Shown: positions 24,956 to 34,803, counted from the first letter of the stretch. The stretch is 64,000 nt of DNA from Isobaculum melis (GCF_900111355.1 NZ_FOHA01000014.1:1-64000), one strand, 5' to 3'. Made by a program: numbers and translations. Notes: a model not told the origin generated them from the sequence alone.

Positions 24956-26690
24956 CTGTTGTCTCCCCTTTCATTTGGTTCATTAATGCCACATATGCGC
25001 CATTTTTAGCGAGCAATTCTTCATGTGTGCCTTCATCTACAATTTTGCCATGATCTAAGACTAAAATATAATCCATTTCTTTTGTCCAATGTAGCCGATG
25101 TGTTGCAAAAAATACCAAGTGCTGAGACATTAAGGGTAAAATACTTTCTTTTAATGCGACCTCAGTCTCAATATCTAAATGAGCAGTTGGCTCATCAAAA
25201 AGTAAAATTTTACGGTCTTTATCTAAAAAGGCACGTGCAATCGCAACTCTTTGTGCCTGACCGCCACTAATCATTCGACCACTTTCACCAATTAAGGTTT
25301 CCATTCCTTCTGGCAACTCTGCAATAAATTCCGTCAAGCCAGCTTTTTCCGCCGCTGCTTTCACTTCTCCATTGGTTGCTTCAGGAGAATAAAACCGAAT
25401 ATTATTTGCTAGTGTATCATGAAATAAATAAGGTTTTTGTGGAATATAAATCATGTCTTTTTGCCACTGTTGCTGTGAAAAATGAGGTAATTTTGCACCA
25501 TTAATTTCAATTTTTACACCTTCATCAGGCTGTAAAAATCCACCAATTGTATCAATAAATGTCGATTTCCCAGAACCACTCGCGCCAATTAGACCAATTT
25601 TCCCATAACCTTTCCATTTGAAAGCAATATCAGCCAAAGCTGCTTGATCCTGGTCATCATGATGAACTGTCAACCCTTGGATAACGAATTCACTATCAGC
25701 ATCCCACTTTGCTTCTTTCGCACTTAAAACATTTGTATTTTCAGGTATTGGCATCGCCAAAACATCTAAGATACTGCCCATTGCATTTTTCCCATCCAAG
25801 GTTGCATGGTAATCACTTGAGAACTCACGTAAAGGTAAGAAAAACTCAGGTGATAAAATCAAAACCGTTAAGGCAGGTAAGAGCGTCAGGCTACCATTTA
25901 ATAACCGTAAGCCTAAGAACAACGCAATCACAGCAATTGAAAGTGTTGTAAAGAAATCCAAGGCAAAGGTTGATAATATCGCAATCTTCAAGGTACTCAT
26001 TGTCGCTTTACGATAGCTTTCACTCACATCATGAATATTTTTGCTATATTTTTTACTCAAACCAAGCAGCTTTAAGGTTTCTAACCCTTGTAAAGAATCG
26101 ACAAAATGATTAGACAATACTTGATAGGTCGCATATTGCTTATCCGCTTTTCCTCTTGCTGCATAACCTAAAATAATCATAAATAAAATAATAATTGGAA
26201 AAACAATAATCATTGTAAAGCCAGAACGTATATCTAAAGTAAAAACATAAATTAACACTAGCCAAGGAATCATCATCATATTCATCATTTTTGATAAAAA
26301 CAATGTGATATAATTTTCAGCTTGACGAATGCCTTCTAAAGCCATAGTGACAACATGACCCGTTCCTGCCTTTTGAACCATTTTAGGCCCTAACGAAAAG
26401 ACTTGATGCAATAGTTCCTTTCTTAGCTCTTGCCCTTTTTCATAAGAGTAGCCATCTAAAATATGCTCTCTAATCAAAGTCAATAAATGACGACCAGCAA
26501 ACGCTAAAAAAAAGAACAGCATATGACCAAATTGTGCTGTTAGACCTTCTCCATTCCATAATCCTGTAATTGAAAGGGCTAAATATCTCGCTTGAAAAAT
26601 AATCATAAAAGCTTGCAGAAAAGAAATTCCTGCAAGCATCATCATGACTTTTTTCATGCCAGATAAACCCAATAAGCGTTTATCCATCAT
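24948..26690 (-). CDS. cydD: Thiol exporter ABC subunit, third cyd gene (CydD by E. coli naming)
   Basis: 580 residues: transmembrane domain, then an ATPase with IGLIGASGSGKSTFIDTIGG, ISGGQAQRVAIARAFL and ILLFDEPTAHLD. It forms a heterodimer with the downstream product. It starts 3 bp after cydB within the cydABDC operon. The order and strong similarity to bd-assembly exporters separate it from drug exporters. Confidence 0.9.
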   Translation of the reverse strand: MMDKRLLGLSGMKKVMMMLAGISFLQAFMIIFQARYLALSITGLWNGEGLTAQFGHMLFFFLAFAGRHLLTLIREHILDGYSYEKGQELRKELLHQVFSLGPKMVQKAGTGHVVTMALEGIRQAENYITLFLSKMMNMMMIPWLVLIYVFTLDIRSGFTMIIVFPIIILFMIILGYAARGKADKQYATYQVLSNHFVDSLQGLETLKLLGLSKKYSKNIHDVSESYRKATMSTLKIAILSTFALDFFTTLSIAVIALFLGLRLLNGSLTLLPALTVLILSPEFFLPLREFSSDYHATLDGKNAMGSILDVLAMPIPENTNVLSAKEAKWDADSEFVIQGLTVHHDDQDQAALADIAFKWKGYGKIGLIGASGSGKSTFIDTIGGFLQPDEGVKIEINGAKLPHFSQQQWQKDMIYIPQKPYLFHDTLANNIRFYSPEATNGEVKAAAEKAGLTEFIAELPEGMETLIGESGRMISGGQAQRVAIARAFLDKDRKILLFDEPTAHLDIETEVALKESILPLMSQHLVFFATHRLHWTKEMDYILVLDHGKIVDEGTHEELLAKNGAYVALMNQMKGETTDV

Positions 26691-26693
26691 CTG

Positions 26694-27719
26694 TTAATGT
26701 CCTCCTACGACATCCTCTTTTTTCACGCGTTTGCGGAAAATGTAGTATGTCCAGCCTTGATAAGCCAATACAAACGGTAAAATTGATAGTGAAATCCATG
26801 TCATTAATTTAAGTGTATAAGGTGAGCTTGACGCATTCACAATCAATAAATCATAGATTGATTCTTGTCCAACCATCACTCTTGGGAATAAACCAAAGAA
26901 TAATAAGGCGACAACAGCCATTAAGGTTAGACCACTTGTTAAGAAGGATAACCATTCTTTCCCTTTATAAGCACCGAATGTTGCAAGAACACTTAATACA
27001 ATAATCACCACTAGTAAAATCAGTGTCGAAACTGGATGTACAGTGAAGAAATCAGTTGAAACATACATTAAACCAGCAAATGCGACTAATCCTACAAATA
27101 ATAGAATATATAATTTTTGCGCCATTTTTTCAGCACGTACACGAATGTCCCCAGCTGTTTTTAAACGAATATAATTTAAACCATGTAATAAACATAGTAA
27201 GGTAACTGCAACTGCACCCACAATAGAAAATGGTGTAAAGTAATCAGTGAAAGTTGCCATCATATTGCCATCAGCATCTAAAGGCATGCCTTGAACCATA
27301 CTTGTAAATAATAAACCAAAGAAAAATGGTGGTAATAAGCTCCCAATAAATAATGTCCAATCCCAGAAATTGCGGCCTTTTTGTGTGTCCATTTTTTCAC
27401 GGAATTCAAATGAAACCCCACGAATAATTAAACCAAATAAAATCGCAAATAAAATCAAGTAGTAGCCACTAAAAACAGCTGCATACCAACCCGGGAATGA
27501 GGCAAACATTGCCCCACCAGCGGTTAGTAGCCAAACCTCATTACCATCCCAAACCGGACCAATTGTATGCACAATTTGATCACGCTCGGCACGATTTTTT
27601 GCAAGAAAACGTGTGGACATACCCACACCAAAGTCAAAACCTTCAAGGAAGAAGAAACCAGAGAAAAGTACGCCAATCAAAGCAAACCATAACAATTGTA
27701 AACTACTTACGTCCCCCAT
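26694..27719 (-). CDS. cydB: Cytochrome d ubiquinol/menaquinol oxidase subunit II
   Basis: 341 residues, eight to nine membrane segments. Family marks are FFLEGFDFGVGM near the N-terminus, VWDGNEVWLLTAGGAMFASFP and RGVSFEFR. It pairs with CydA in the cytoplasmic membrane. It begins 2 bp after cydA and is cotranscribed. Confidence 0.95.
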   Translation of the reverse strand: MGDVSSLQLLWFALIGVLFSGFFFLEGFDFGVGMSTRFLAKNRAERDQIVHTIGPVWDGNEVWLLTAGGAMFASFPGWYAAVFSGYYLILFAILFGLIIRGVSFEFREKMDTQKGRNFWDWTLFIGSLLPPFFFGLLFTSMVQGMPLDADGNMMATFTDYFTPFSIVGAVAVTLLCLLHGLNYIRLKTAGDIRVRAEKMAQKLYILLFVGLVAFAGLMYVSTDFFTVHPVSTLILLVVIIVLSVLATFGAYKGKEWLSFLTSGLTLMAVVALLFFGLFPRVMVGQESIYDLLIVNASSSPYTLKLMTWISLSILPFVLAYQGWTYYIFRKRVKKEDVVGGH

Positions 27720-27721
27720 GA

Positions 27722-29131
27722 TTAAAACGCCCCTTTCTCAAATGGATCAACAACTGCTTTTGCTGCATTGTCTTGTCCAGCTGCATCAGCAAATGGTCCT
27801 TTGTTTAATTCTTTCTTCACTAGATAAACCATTACGGCACCTAAACCAGAGAAGAGTAAGAAGTAAACAATATTACTAATTAATAATGAAGTAGCTGAGA
27901 CATTGGGAGAGACACTATCTGCAATCGTGAAGACGCCATAAACCGTCCAAGGATAACGACCCAGTTCAGTAATCAACCAACCTGCTGTATTAGCAATAAA
28001 CGGTACAAAGGTACAAAAAGCAACAACAACTAGTGCCCATTTTTTGTTTAGAATATCTTTTTGTTTACGTCCCAACCATAAAGCAACCGCTGAAACAAGA
28101 ATTAAGAACATCCCACTTCCAGCCATGACTCTAAAGCTCCAGAATAACGTTTTAACTGGTGGATAATAATCGCGTTCACCATATTGCGCAATCAATTCTT
28201 GATTAACTGTATTCATTCCTTTAACAGAGCCTTCTAGCTTATTGTAAGAAAGAATACTTAACATTCCTGGAATTTCAAGTGACCAAGTAGATTCTTTTTT
28301 ATCTGTATCTTGGAAACCAATCAGAGTCCAAGAAGCAGGATCTCCAGAATCTTCATATAAACCTTCAGTTGCTGCAAATTTCATTGGTTGATCTTCGACC
28401 AATGCTTTTGTTTGTAAATCTCCTGTTAAGACAGATAAACAAGCACCAATTAATCCAATTGTTAAACCAAGTTTCATAGATGATTTAAAGAAGGTAACCT
28501 CTTTCTTTTTAAGCAATCTAAAAGCAGATAAACCAGCTACTACGAAACCACCTAATACCACTGCACCAAATAGGACATGGGTAAATTCATACCAAACTTG
28601 TGGATTGGTTAATAAAGCCCCAAAATCAGTTAATTCAGCACGACCATTGTTTAATGTGTAGCCAGAAGGATGTTGCATAAAGCTATTCGCAACTAAAATC
28701 CAAAAAGCAGATAGCATGGAACCAATGAATACTAACCAAATAAATAAAACGTGAATTTTTTTGCTAAATTTATCCCAACCAAACATCCATAAACCTAAGA
28801 ATGTTGACTCTAGGAAAAAGGCTAATAACGCTTCAACTGCAAGTGGTGCGCCAAAAACATCACCAACAAAGCGTGAATAATCAGACCAGTTCATCCCAAA
28901 TTGGAATTCCTGAATAATCCCTGTTACAACCCCTACAGCAAAACTTAGTAAGAAAATTTTAGCCCAAAATTTTGCCATCACTTTATACTTCTCATCTTTT
29001 TTTACAACATACATTGTTTCCATAATTGCTACTGCAAGTGCTAGACCGATAGATAATGGCACAAAGAAATAGTGAAAAACTGTGGTCATCGCAAACTGGA
29101 AACGGGCCAGCGATATAATATCTGCTCCCAT
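27722..29131 (-). CDS. cydA: Cytochrome d ubiquinol/menaquinol oxidase subunit I
   Basis: Catalytic heme subunit of the bd oxidase, about 469 residues (short Q-loop type of Gram-positives). Haem ligands are visible as His in TTVFHYFFVPLSIG, His in WYEFTHVLFGAVV and Met in RVMAGSGMFLIL. The quinol site is DQPMKFAATEGLY. The ATG at 29131 is taken with GGGGAGG 9 bases upstream; a TTG at 29134 is possible. It oxidises menaquinol and reduces oxygen; heme must be made or taken up by genes not seen here. Confidence 0.95.
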   Translation of the reverse strand: MGADIISLARFQFAMTTVFHYFFVPLSIGLALAVAIMETMYVVKKDEKYKVMAKFWAKIFLLSFAVGVVTGIIQEFQFGMNWSDYSRFVGDVFGAPLAVEALLAFFLESTFLGLWMFGWDKFSKKIHVLFIWLVFIGSMLSAFWILVANSFMQHPSGYTLNNGRAELTDFGALLTNPQVWYEFTHVLFGAVVLGGFVVAGLSAFRLLKKKEVTFFKSSMKLGLTIGLIGACLSVLTGDLQTKALVEDQPMKFAATEGLYEDSGDPASWTLIGFQDTDKKESTWSLEIPGMLSILSYNKLEGSVKGMNTVNQELIAQYGERDYYPPVKTLFWSFRVMAGSGMFLILVSAVALWLGRKQKDILNKKWALVVVAFCTFVPFIANTAGWLITELGRYPWTVYGVFTIADSVSPNVSATSLLISNIVYFLLFSGLGAVMVYLVKKELNKGPFADAAGQDNAAKAVVDPFEKGAF

Positions 29132-29181
29132 CAAAAAAAACCTCCCCTTTAAAATCCTACATATAATAATAAGTATAATTA

Positions 29182-29229
29182 ATAATATAGTTCGCTCTAT
29201 ATTATAGTCATTCTAAACTTCATTTACAA
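29182..29229 (-). promoter_or_regulatory. cydA promoter with overlapping dyad operator
   Basis: On the minus strand TTGTAA (29229-29224), a 17-bp spacer and TATAAT (29206-29201) form a good promoter. A perfect dyad with 9-bp arms ATAATATAG and CTATATTAT and a 6-bp centre (29182-29205) overlaps the -10 box and start point, the place for a repressor. Confidence 0.7.
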
Positions 29230-29522
29230 CTAAGAACTACGATTCTTTTAAATTTCTCTAAAGAAAAGCTGAAAACTCTCTTTAGGACTGATTAAAACTG
29301 TTAATATTTTGTTATATAACTGGTATGGAGGTCGTTATACACGCTATCGTTTAGTATCCCTCAATCAGATTTCTAAACACAATAAAAGATTAGAAATGAA
29401 TTTTATTGGAAAAATATCGTTGAAGAAGATAGATTAATAAAAATGAGGGTATTTGAAAGTGTTTTTGAGACACTTAAACGAAAAGTGAAACTAAACATAT
29501 TATTTGGCTGATATCCTCCAAA
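29230..29522. other. Intergenic region between cydA and the hydrolase
   Basis: About 290 bases with no supported gene. Short plus-strand frames are broken by stops. A/T-rich, and no clear terminator for the hydrolase gene was fixed. Confidence 0.4.
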
Positions 29523-30611
29523 CTAATGTTGTCCGTTTTTCATTACACTGTTCAACTTCAACAATAATAAGCTAGAAAAATCTCTTGGTTTATCAACAAA
29601 TGGAATATGTCCAGCATTTTTAATTGTTATAAATTCTTTGCTCGGTGCAGCAATATGATTAAAGTAGTCTAGAGCCATGTTTCGTGGTGTTGTCCAGTCA
29701 CGATCACCTGATATCATCATAATAGGAACTTCATACTGCATACTATAGCTATACATCGTCAATTCCCCTGACAAAAGCTCTTTATAAATTGTACTATTTG
29801 ATTCAATTAAATTATCAAATTTTAACATCCATTTCAAGTGATTAAAGGTCATATATGGCGAAAATAAGTACAATGGAATGATTTCATTTCCATGCTGAGT
29901 AGGCAGATATCTTTCTTTGAGCTGTCGAAACTTCATTAGTTTTGTCGCTTCTGACTTATCAAATTTTTGGTACATCATTACTGACGCGAGGCTCTCACGC
30001 ATTTTTTTGACGTCTTGCTTATTATTACTTGCATTAGCCAAACGAATCGCCTCTTCAGTTGATATCTGTTCAGTTTTTTTGAAATCTAACATTTGACCTA
30101 TAGATATATATATCGCTATTTTTTCTGGATGCTTCTGCGAGTATACTCCGCCAAGAAATGTTCCCCATGAATGTCCTAAAATAATCACTTTCTCTTTGTC
30201 ATACCCTCCTTTGATATAATCTACCAGCTCGTCAAGATCAGACAGCAAAAGTTTTAGGTTTGGTTTCTCAGCCTTTTTGTTACAGTAATATGTATTGCCA
30301 CTCCCACGCTGATCCCATTGAACTATTGTATAGTCTTGTTCTATATCCTTTTGCCATTTATATGAATAAGATGACAGGTTATTTCCAGGTCCGCCGTGAA
30401 GCATAATGATGACAGGATTAGAGATATCTTTTCCACGAATTTGTATATACTGTTTAATTCCACCTATCACTACATATTCAGATTTCTGAATACCTGTTTC
30501 TGAGCGGATTTTAAATTTCTGAGTGTTCATCAATCTGCCAATCACTATCATCAGTACAAACAGAACAAATAGCCCCAATAGGATGAGTAGTATTACTTTC
30601 ATTTTCTTCAC
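29523..30611 (-). CDS. Membrane-anchored alpha/beta hydrolase (prolyl-iminopeptidase-like)
   Basis: 362 residues. An N-terminal membrane anchor (VILLILLGLFVLFVLMIVIG) is followed by a hydrolase domain with oxyanion region LHGGPGNNLS, VQWDQRGSGNTY, nucleophile elbow ILGHSWGTFLGG, acid region SGDRDWTT and His in KNAGHIPFVDKP. This is the proline iminopeptidase/S33 pattern; the anchor suggests action at the outer face of the membrane. It is the downstream gene of a PadR operon and so probably part of a stress or compound response. The substrate is unknown. Confidence 0.85.
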   Translation of the reverse strand: MKKMKVILLILLGLFVLFVLMIVIGRLMNTQKFKIRSETGIQKSEYVVIGGIKQYIQIRGKDISNPVIIMLHGGPGNNLSSYSYKWQKDIEQDYTIVQWDQRGSGNTYYCNKKAEKPNLKLLLSDLDELVDYIKGGYDKEKVIILGHSWGTFLGGVYSQKHPEKIAIYISIGQMLDFKKTEQISTEEAIRLANASNNKQDVKKMRESLASVMMYQKFDKSEATKLMKFRQLKERYLPTQHGNEIIPLYLFSPYMTFNHLKWMLKFDNLIESNSTIYKELLSGELTMYSYSMQYEVPIMMISGDRDWTTPRNMALDYFNHIAAPSKEFITIKNAGHIPFVDKPRDFSSLLLLKLNSVMKNGQH

Positions 30612-30626
30612 TCCTTAGCTTTCCTA

Positions 30627-31154
30627 TTATTCTAGTGTTTTTAGTATTTCATCAATAAATTGCTGCTGTAGCTGAAGAATAGCAAACAGATTATCGATTG
30701 TAAGCTTTGACAGTGGAGGAACTTCTATTTTTTCATTGATGTTTTTTTCATTGCCTCGCTTAAGTGATTGATATTCTTGATTTAGTAAATCCTTTTGCTG
30801 TAGTAATGCTTGTTGCGCATCTTTAGTAGGCACTTTACCAAGAAGCGATATTCCACTATACAACCTTGTTGGATAGATGACAGATTTAGTGTGTAATGAA
30901 TCAAGGATCAGTAAATTTAGATACGCTCTTCCTTGATTTGTAATTTGATAGATAGATTTCTGCCTATTTCCAGTTTGTCTCACATCTGATAATTCAATAT
31001 GATTTTCTTGTTCTAATTTTTTTAATGCATGATAGATTGAACCAACCAGAACCCCTCCCCACCTTTCTGCATCAGCATGACGAATTTTCTGCTGTATATC
31101 GTAGCCCGACATAGGCTGCTCATCCAATAAACCAAGTACGATTAATCTTGTCAT
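30627..31154 (-). CDS. PadR-family transcriptional regulator
   Basis: 175 residues. The N-terminal winged helix is LGLLDEQPMSGYDIQQKI, then GSIYHALKKLEQENHIEL and KSIYQITNQGRAYL, and a C-terminal helical dimer arm follows. PadR proteins repress genes for efflux or detoxification until a ligand binds. It is first in a two-gene operon with the hydrolase (15-bp gap). A perfect palindrome just upstream is probably its own operator. Confidence 0.88.
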   Translation of the reverse strand: MTRLIVLGLLDEQPMSGYDIQQKIRHADAERWGGVLVGSIYHALKKLEQENHIELSDVRQTGNRQKSIYQITNQGRAYLNLLILDSLHTKSVIYPTRLYSGISLLGKVPTKDAQQALLQQKDLLNQEYQSLKRGNEKNINEKIEVPPLSKLTIDNLFAILQLQQQFIDEILKTLE

Positions 31155-31174
31155 TGTACTTACCTCCCTAACTC

Positions 31175-31196
31175 ATATACTCAACATTGAGTATAT
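31175..31196. promoter_or_regulatory. Palindromic operator upstream of padR
   Basis: ATATACTCAA, CA, TTGAGTATAT: perfect 10-bp arms 20 bp before the padR start, within the expected promoter (TATAAT-like sequence at its edge). Autoregulation is inferred. Confidence 0.6.
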
Positions 31197-31377
31197 AATA
31201 CTTCAGAGAATTAAGAAAGTACCTTTATACAACCTTCATAGCATATCTAGCCAAGCTTACCTCCTTCAGATAAATCAAAGTTTCAGACCCATTAACTCAA
31301 AGATGCAAGACCCTTTCCCCTAAAAATAGTCTTGTACGAGAACTTACTTATTAGGTTATACATTACTACTTAACTAT

Positions 31378-31424
31378 AAAAAAGCCTTCAAATGTGACTG
31401 AACATTTGAAGGCTTGCAACACTT
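31378..31424 (-). terminator. Terminator of the rsuA-acetyltransferase operon
   Basis: AGCCTTCAAATGT pairs with ACATTTGAAGGCT, with a T-run on the minus strand (AAAAAA at 31379-31384 on plus). Confidence 0.85.
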
Positions 31425-31987
31425 TATTTATTTAGCCATTTTAAATAGCCATAGCAAAGATGAACTCTTGTCGTTTCATATTGCGCTAATTGTTCTAGCT
31501 CTAGCACATGATAAAAGCCACTAACTAATGTAGAATCAACTGCTTGTTGTTTTTTCCCATAAACATGAAAATATTGAGAAGCCACTTCAAAGCCTTGCTT
31601 TTGATAAAACCGATTGGCCCCCACATCATCTCTTGTCCAAACCTCAATAAAATCCACACCTTCATCTGCTAAGGTTTGAAGCACTGTATCATAAAGCTGT
31701 TGCGCAATGCCACGACCTTGAAAAGCTGGATGAATGGCTAAATGTTCAATGACAGCACCTTTCCCCTCAGCTAAACTGGTCTCTTTTAAAGTTGCGCTAT
31801 CCCAAATGACATCAATCAGACCAAGCACTTGTTCATTTTCCACAGCAATGATTTTTAATGCGTTTTTCTTTTCATATTTAGGGACGCTTGTATAAACGTC
31901 ATCATAATAAGCTGTTTCAAAAAATGAAAGTAACCGACAATGAAGCCAAGCTGTTTCATACTTTTTCTCATATTGTTTGATTTCCAC
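31424..31987 (-). CDS. GNAT-family N-acetyltransferase
   Basis: 187 residues. The acetyl-CoA loop is VIEHLAIHPAFQGRGIAQQL (about residues 80-99), followed by RFYQKQGFEVAS, a standard GNAT core. The start is GTG at 31987, overlapping the stop of the upstream pseudouridine synthase gene (TAGTG), so translation is coupled. The substrate is unknown. Confidence 0.85.
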   Translation of the reverse strand: MEIKQYEKKYETAWLHCRLLSFFETAYYDDVYTSVPKYEKKNALKIIAVENEQVLGLIDVIWDSATLKETSLAEGKGAVIEHLAIHPAFQGRGIAQQLYDTVLQTLADEGVDFIEVWTRDDVGANRFYQKQGFEVASQYFHVYGKKQQAVDSTLVSGFYHVLELEQLAQYETTRVHLCYGYLKWLNK

Positions 31988-32709
31988 TAGTCTTTCCTCC
32001 CATCTGTTAATAAAAGAAATTCTTCTTTGGTTAATGGTCGATACGTGCCTAGTTCCAATGTTGGATCAAGCACCAAACTGCCCATTGAGATTCTTTTCAA
32101 ATAAATGACTTTTTTTCCTACTGATAAAAACATTTTTTTTACTTGGTGAAATTTCCCTTCACTAATCTCTAAGCGTACGCTACTCTGATGAGGTGCTGCA
32201 CTTAAAATCGTTAATTTTGCAGGCTTGCATTGAATGCCCCCATGAAAAACAATCCCTTTTTCAAAAGCGAGGACATCTTCTGCTGTTACTTCTTCATTGA
32301 CTACTGCCTCATAACATTTTATGACCTCTTTACCAGGAACAAGTAAAGTATGAGCAAGCTGACCATTATTAGTAATTAACAATAATCCCTCTGTATCTCT
32401 ATCTAAACGTCCCACTGGAAACAAGCCAGGTCTTTGATCTGTTGCAGCAATTAAATCAATCACCGTTTGATTTTTATCATCTGAAACGGCGCTAACAACA
32501 CCAGCTGGTTTATTTAACAGATAGTAAACATGGGTCTCATCCGTTAAGCGCTCTCCTGCTACAATGACTTGCTGAAATTCTGGATCCACAGCATAGCCAT
32601 CCGCCAAGATGACTTGACCATCAATCAAGACTTGTTTTCTTTTAATTAACTGCTTCACTTTTTTTCTTGAACCATAGCCCTTTGCTTCAAGTAATTTATC
32701 TAGCCTCAT
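31987..32709 (-). CDS. RsuA-family 16S rRNA pseudouridine synthase
   Basis: 240 residues. An N-terminal S4 RNA-binding domain (MRLDKLLEAKGYGSRKKVKQ) is followed by the catalytic domain with FPVGRLDRDTEGLLLITNNG, which holds the catalytic Asp, and EGKFHQVKKMFLSVGKKV. It isomerises a uridine in small-subunit rRNA; the exact position cannot be read from sequence. It forms an operon with the acetyltransferase. Confidence 0.9.
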   Translation of the reverse strand: MRLDKLLEAKGYGSRKKVKQLIKRKQVLIDGQVILADGYAVDPEFQQVIVAGERLTDETHVYYLLNKPAGVVSAVSDDKNQTVIDLIAATDQRPGLFPVGRLDRDTEGLLLITNNGQLAHTLLVPGKEVIKCYEAVVNEEVTAEDVLAFEKGIVFHGGIQCKPAKLTILSAAPHQSSVRLEISEGKFHQVKKMFLSVGKKVIYLKRISMGSLVLDPTLELGTYRPLTKEEFLLLTDGRKD

Positions 32710-32844
32710 CTGGTTCCTCCAATAAACTTGGTATCATTTCTATTTGATTTATTTTAACCTTTATCTTAAAACGCTTCAATGTCTTTTCAATATGATTTAT
32801 TGTATACTTTTTTTACAATCTCAACAAAAGGTGGTGGTTTTCAT

Positions 32845-33969
32845 ATGAAAGAAGCGGTTCCTCAAAAAGTCAGTGTTGCAGAATTATTTTATGATTTGAT
32901 TTTTGTTTATGCGATTAGAAGAATTTCTCATCTGATTATTCAAGTTGATCGCTTTGATCGGATTCCTTTTCAATTACTTGGAGAATTCGCCTTATTTATT
33001 CTGATTTTTTGGAGTATTTGGACCTATCAAACGGTTTATAATAATCGTTTTTTCCAGCCACATTTGCCTTTTTATCTCTTTTTATTTATGAATATGTTCT
33101 TTGTTGCTGTTTTATCTCAATCAATTGATACCAATTTAGCAAAGTCATTTTTCACTTTTGCTGGTGGTACCACGCTTTTATTTGCTAGCATTGCGTTACA
33201 ATTCCTTTTAAAGTACCTAGAAAGCGCGAATGAGGCTGTTAAGAAGCTTTGTAAGTATATTTGTATGAGTTTACTTCCCGCGGTGTTATTGGGCCTTATT
33301 TCACTATTCTTACCTGCTCCATTTAATTATGTCGTGTATTTGGTCGCTGTCTTGTTTGCTGCGTTTACACCTCTTGCATATGGACAAGTATTGACTGCTG
33401 TTCCAACTAAGTTTAGTCATTTAACGGAGCGTTATAGTTTGTTTATGATTTTATTATTTGGAGAATCGATTATTTCAATGACGCAGACAATTGATCCCCA
33501 TCATATTACCTTAGAAAGCTTGTTCTTCTTTCTGATTATTGTCTTACTTTTTGCTTTTTATATGGTGATGTATACTTCTGGGATTAATCATCATTTGAAA
33601 ACAAATGGTCTGACGATGATGCATACCCACCTTTTCCTATTTTTGAGTGTTGGGATTATGAGTGCTCTGCTAGATTTATATATTCATACACCACTAGATC
33701 CACTCTTTTTCTTTAGTTTATTTTTTATTAGTTTATTGGCTTTTATTTTAAGTGTACTCTCTAATCTAAAGGCTTATCATAAAGCACGCATTGTTTATAC
33801 AAAGAAAACCAGTAGAATTAATGTTGGGATTATTTTAATTGGCGGATTGATTTCATTTTTAGTGAGAAAAGATACATTAATGATGTTATTTGTGATTACT
33901 GTGATGTTGCTCTATGCTGTATATGATTTATATGTTCATGTGATTATGCGCGGGAAAAAGCATTATTAA
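32845..33969 (+). CDS. LtrA-family (low temperature requirement) membrane protein
   Basis: 374 residues from the ATG at 32845 (AAAGGTGG upstream); a longer frame from 32779 has no ribosome site. The N-terminus KVSVAELFYDLIFVYAIRRI is the LtrA signature. GESIISMTQTIDP and about ten membrane segments follow. The family is linked to growth at low temperature in Listeria; its biochemical role is unknown. Monocistronic, divergent from rsuA. Confidence 0.85.
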   Translation: MKEAVPQKVSVAELFYDLIFVYAIRRISHLIIQVDRFDRIPFQLLGEFALFILIFWSIWTYQTVYNNRFFQPHLPFYLFLFMNMFFVAVLSQSIDTNLAKSFFTFAGGTTLLFASIALQFLLKYLESANEAVKKLCKYICMSLLPAVLLGLISLFLPAPFNYVVYLVAVLFAAFTPLAYGQVLTAVPTKFSHLTERYSLFMILLFGESIISMTQTIDPHHITLESLFFFLIIVLLFAFYMVMYTSGINHHLKTNGLTMMHTHLFLFLSVGIMSALLDLYIHTPLDPLFFFSLFFISLLAFILSVLSNLKAYHKARIVYTKKTSRINVGIILIGGLISFLVRKDTLMMLFVITVMLLYAVYDLYVHVIMRGKKHY

Positions 33970-34039
33970 TTCACTATTTCCATCTAATAAGGCCTATGTT
34001 ATACTGTTTCTTGTCTAAATTTAGAGGGGAATGGATGAA

Positions 34040-34795
34040 ATGCTTCATTTTATATCACAATTATATCAACCTTTTTTTGATCTTGAAAATTGGAAAATGG
34101 TACTGACTTCCGGCAGCGACTGGATGTTGATTTTTTCTTTAATCATTTTGGAATGTTTGCTATCAGTTGATAATGCGGTTGTATTAGCGGCACAAACACA
34201 AACTCTTGAGCATGAGGAAGACCAGAAGAAAGCACTGGTTTATGGCTTATGGGGAGCCTATTTATTCCGTTTTATCGCAATTGGATTAGGAACATTTTTA
34301 ATTCATTTATGGGAAATTAAAGTCTTAGGTGCTTTATATTTAATTTATCTGGGTGTGCATTATTTTTATCAAAAAAATCAACCAGCAAGTCATACAGCAA
34401 TAACAAAGAAGAAAAGTAAATGGGGGATTTCTCCTTTTTGGTCAGTAGTCATTTCAATTGAGTTAATGGATATTGCTTTTTCGGTAGATTCCGTTTTAGC
34501 ATCGCTTGCGATTTCATCAAATCCTGTTATTGTTTTACTTGGTGGTTTGATTGGCATTCTTTGTATGAGAGGTATTGCTCAGATGATTACCAAATTGATG
34601 AAAAAAATCCCAGAATTAGAAACAATGGCTTATTGTTTAATTATTGGCATTGCAGTGAAATTATTCTTATCTATTCCAATGATTGATATTGAAATTCCTG
34701 CAACGCTATTTTCTATCATTGTCGCTGGTGCCATTGTAATTACTTTGTTGACACATTATTTGAAGAAAAGAAATAGGGAATCAGTCAAAGAATAA
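34040..34795 (+). CDS. TerC-family membrane protein (likely metal exporter)
   Basis: About 251 residues with seven or more membrane segments. The two conserved acidic membrane motifs are IILECLLSVDNAVVLA and IELMDIAFSVDSVLA. TerC/Alx/YkoY proteins export Mn2+ and help metallate exported enzymes. The ATG at 34040 is chosen since AGAGGGGA is 9 bases upstream; an in-frame ATG at 34031 would touch the ribosome site. The upstream leader is short (about 60 bases), too short for a yybP-ykoY riboswitch. Confidence 0.85.
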   Translation: MLHFISQLYQPFFDLENWKMVLTSGSDWMLIFSLIILECLLSVDNAVVLAAQTQTLEHEEDQKKALVYGLWGAYLFRFIAIGLGTFLIHLWEIKVLGALYLIYLGVHYFYQKNQPASHTAITKKKSKWGISPFWSVVISIELMDIAFSVDSVLASLAISSNPVIVLLGGLIGILCMRGIAQMITKLMKKIPELETMAYCLIIGIAVKLFLSIPMIDIEIPATLFSIIVAGAIVITLLTHYLKKRNRESVKE

Positions 34796-34803
34796 GATTA
34801 ATC

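Noticed and set aside
32821-34030. yybP-ykoY manganese riboswitch before the TerC gene
   Set aside because: The gap before TerC is only about 60-70 bases and lacks the long structured motif.
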